A DNA stretch of 64,000 nucleotides from Pseudomarimonas salicorniae (GTDB taxonomy: Bacteria > Pseudomonadota > Gammaproteobacteria > Xanthomonadales > Xanthomonadaceae), in contig NZ_JALNMH010000009.1 of the NCBI RefSeq assembly GCF_023156535.1, positions 1 to 64,000 on the forward strand. The letters are read 5' to 3'. A program made the translations under genes and the position numbers. The notes under the pieces were generated by a model that saw only the letters and a list, made by a program, of their open reading frames with translations, did not search any database and was not told the DNA's origin. Each line of letters begins with the position of its first letter. Positions within the stretch are counted from its first letter, which is position 1. This document shows positions 62,380 to 64,000 of the stretch, piece by piece.

Positions 62380-63231
62380 ATGGCGAGGAAACAGGACAAA
62401 CCGGCCAAGGCCGCCAGGGACAAACGCAAGGACAAGGCCGGCAAGAGCGCCGCGAAGGCCGGCGGAAAGCTGAAGAAGAAGGAATACGAGGCCCAGCTGG
62501 AGCCGATGCAGGTCGAACTCAACCGCCTGCATCGCTGGCTGCAGCACGCCGGCAAGCGCCTGCTGGTGCTGGTCGAGGGGCGCGACACCGCCGGCAAGGG
62601 CGGGGTGATCAGCGCCATCTCCGACTGCCTCAATCCGCGCAGCTGCCACGTGGTGGCCCTGCCCAAGCCCACCGAGCGCGAGCGCGGCCAGTGGTACTTC
62701 CAGCGCTACGTGCCCCACCTGCCGGCCGCCGGCGAGATCACCCTGTTCGACCGCAGCTGGTACAACCGTGCTGGGGTCGAGAAGGTGATGGGCTACTGCA
62801 GCGAGGCCGAGTACGAGGCCTTCCTGCGCCAGGTGCCGGTTTTCGAGCGCCTGCTGGTCGAGGACGGGATCCTGCTGTTCAAGTACTGGCTGTCGGTGGA
62901 CCAGGACAGGCAGGAGGAGCGATTTGCCGAACGCGCGGCTGACCCGCTGAAGCGCTGGAAGCTCTCGCCGGTGGACCTGAAAGCCCGCGAGAAGTACCGC
63001 GAGTACGGCGAAGCCCGCGATGCCATGTTCCGGGCCACACACAGCGACTACGCGCCGTGGACGGTGGTCGACTTCAATGACCAGAAGCGCGGCCGCCTGG
63101 CGATGATCCGCCACCTGCTGGAACGTCTGCCCGACGTCAGCGTTCCGGAACCAGCGTTCGAGCTGCCGCCGCTCAAGGGCAAGCCGGGACGCGAGCAGTT
63201 TCGCGGCGGGGTGCGTCCGATCAACGCCTGA
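62380..63231 (+). CDS. ppk2: Polyphosphate kinase 2 family protein
   Basis: The 283-residue protein has the PPK2 Walker A GRDTAGKGG (about 69-77), the lid region and Walker B TLFDRSWYNRAGVEKVMGY, FKYWLSVDQDRQEERF and WTVVDFNDQKRGR. PPK2 transfers phosphate between polyphosphate and nucleotides. The first 35 residues are almost all Lys, Ala, Arg and Asp. AGGAGG precedes the ATG at 62380. It overlaps the opposite gene by 11 bases. Confidence 0.95.
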   Translation: MARKQDKPAKAARDKRKDKAGKSAAKAGGKLKKKEYEAQLEPMQVELNRLHRWLQHAGKRLLVLVEGRDTAGKGGVISAISDCLNPRSCHVVALPKPTERERGQWYFQRYVPHLPAAGEITLFDRSWYNRAGVEKVMGYCSEAEYEAFLRQVPVFERLLVEDGILLFKYWLSVDQDRQEERFAERAADPLKRWKLSPVDLKAREKYREYGEARDAMFRATHSDYAPWTVVDFNDQKRGRLAMIRHLLERLPDVSVPEPAFELPPLKGKPGREQFRGGVRPINA

Positions 63232-64000
63232 CCAGGGCCAGGGCGGCGGCGCAGAGGGTGGCCCAAAGGGGCCAGGCGAGGTAACGCTGTTCGGCCGACG
63301 GCGTCAACGCGAACAGGGCCAGCACATAGGCCAGCGCCGACACCAGAAGGGCCCACTGCAGGGCCGGCAATAGACCGGGTCCACGCAGCTTCGCCAGCAC
63401 AAGCATCAGCAGGCCGAGCAGCCAGGCTGGACCTGGGGCGAACACGCCAAGCTGCTTGCCGCGTTCGATCAGGCCGCGGGCGGACTGGTGCAGCGATGCC
63501 CGCCAGCCCTGCGGAGCGCTGGCCTCGAAGAACTCCGGCGAGTCGACCATGTAGCGCAGGTCGCCCTGCCGGTGGGCGCCGAACAGGCGACGGAAGACGG
63601 TCCAGCGGTGGGCGAGCCAGCCTGCCGGATCGCCGGCGACGGCGCCGACCCAGGCCTCCAGCAGGGCATGGCGCGAGGCCGCGTCGAAGCGCTCCATGGT
63701 CGGGTTGCGCACCCCGCTCGGGGTGTCGCCGAACAGGGGCACCGCGGTATTCGGACTGTAGGCAGCTCGCAGCTCCTCGACGTCCAGGCCCGGGCCATGG
63801 AAGCCCTCGGGCAGTAGCACCCTGTCGGCGCGCAGGGACAGGGCCTGCAGGTCCCAGAGCGGAGTCACCGCCCAGACGCTCACCGGCTGCTGCACGACCC
63901 ATCCGGCGCCGGCGCGCGCGGTGGCAATGGCGGCAAGCAGCAGGGCCACCATCAGCAGCCGCCAGCGCAGCGACCGACCCCGACTGAGCCAGATAACGAT
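63221..64000 (-). CDS. Membrane protein, N-terminus beyond the window
   Basis: The frame stays open to the right edge, so only the last 259 residues are seen. There is one helix at the edge (MVALLLAAIATARAG), a central soluble stretch (YSPNTAVPLFGDTPSGVRNP, DPAGWLAHRWTVFRRLFG) and three or four C-terminal helices. It resembles the C-terminal part of multi-helix glycosyltransferase-like membrane proteins, but no catalytic motif is present in the visible part. It converges on ppk2. Confidence 0.6.
   Translation of the reverse strand: MVIWLSRGRSLRWRLLMVALLLAAIATARAGAGWVVQQPVSVWAVTPLWDLQALSLRADRVLLPEGFHGPGLDVEELRAAYSPNTAVPLFGDTPSGVRNPTMERFDAASRHALLEAWVGAVAGDPAGWLAHRWTVFRRLFGAHRQGDLRYMVDSPEFFEASAPQGWRASLHQSARGLIERGKQLGVFAPGPAWLLGLLMLVLAKLRGPGLLPALQWALLVSALAYVLALFALTPSAEQRYLAWPLWATLCAAALALVRR

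Overview
The window is GC-rich chromosomal DNA from a gammaproteobacterium, most likely of the order Lysobacterales (Xanthomonadales). The reasons are the gene order hemA/prfA divergent from TPR protein-lolB-ispE-tRNAGln-prs-rplY-pth-ychF, running on through tRNAs and tuf into the secE-to-rplQ super-cluster; a plant-type (class II) DAHP synthase; no rpmJ between secY and rpsM; and secreted proteins of a style familiar from that order. The family or genus cannot be fixed from the sequence alone. No CRISPR array, prophage or complete insertion sequence is visible; the only mobile-element hint is a possible transposase tail at the left edge.

Layout. 1-5.8 kb: housekeeping and accessory genes (YkgJ-type cysteine cluster, DUF952, aroE, hemB; a two-domain VOC protein; a LysR regulator divergent from an EamA transporter). 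6.0-9.5 kb: one large secreted protein with a beta-propeller and two c-type haem motifs. 9.5-13.2 kb: a KdpE/short-KdpD two-component system divergent from a TrkH potassium transporter. 13.4-18.1 kb: typA, an orphan outer-membrane barrel, class II DAHP synthase and dsbB.

18.2-50.4 kb (minus strand): the translation/transcription super-cluster. In transcription order it is tRNA-Tyr, tRNA-Gly, tRNA-Thr, tuf, tRNA-Trp, secE, nusG, rplK, rplA, rplJ, rplL, rpoB, rpoC, rpsL, rpsG, fusA, a second tuf, then the S10, spc and alpha operons (rpsJ to rplQ) ending at a clear terminator. It holds 31 ribosomal proteins, three core RNA polymerase subunits, EF-G, two identical EF-Tu copies and SecY/SecE. The rpsL and rpsJ promoters share a duplicated module: a -35/-10 pair with an 18-bp spacer, a palindrome across the -35, and a hairpin at the predicted mRNA start. 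Many intergenic gaps carry heptamer-periodic inverted repeats or GNRA-capped hairpins.

50.5-57.4 kb (minus strand): ychF, pth, rplY, prs, tRNA-Gln, ispE, lolB and a TPR protein. 57.5-63.2 kb (plus strand): hemA-prfA, a secreted parallel beta-helix protein, then GNAT acetyltransferase-moaB-ppk2. The right edge cuts a minus-strand membrane protein.

The most interesting non-coding signals are the shared rpsL/rpsJ promoter module and the period-7 hairpin family. The most interesting protein-level observations are the short KdpD/KdpE pair next to trkH, with an 11-bp tandem TTTACG motif between them, and the 1137-residue di-haem propeller protein.
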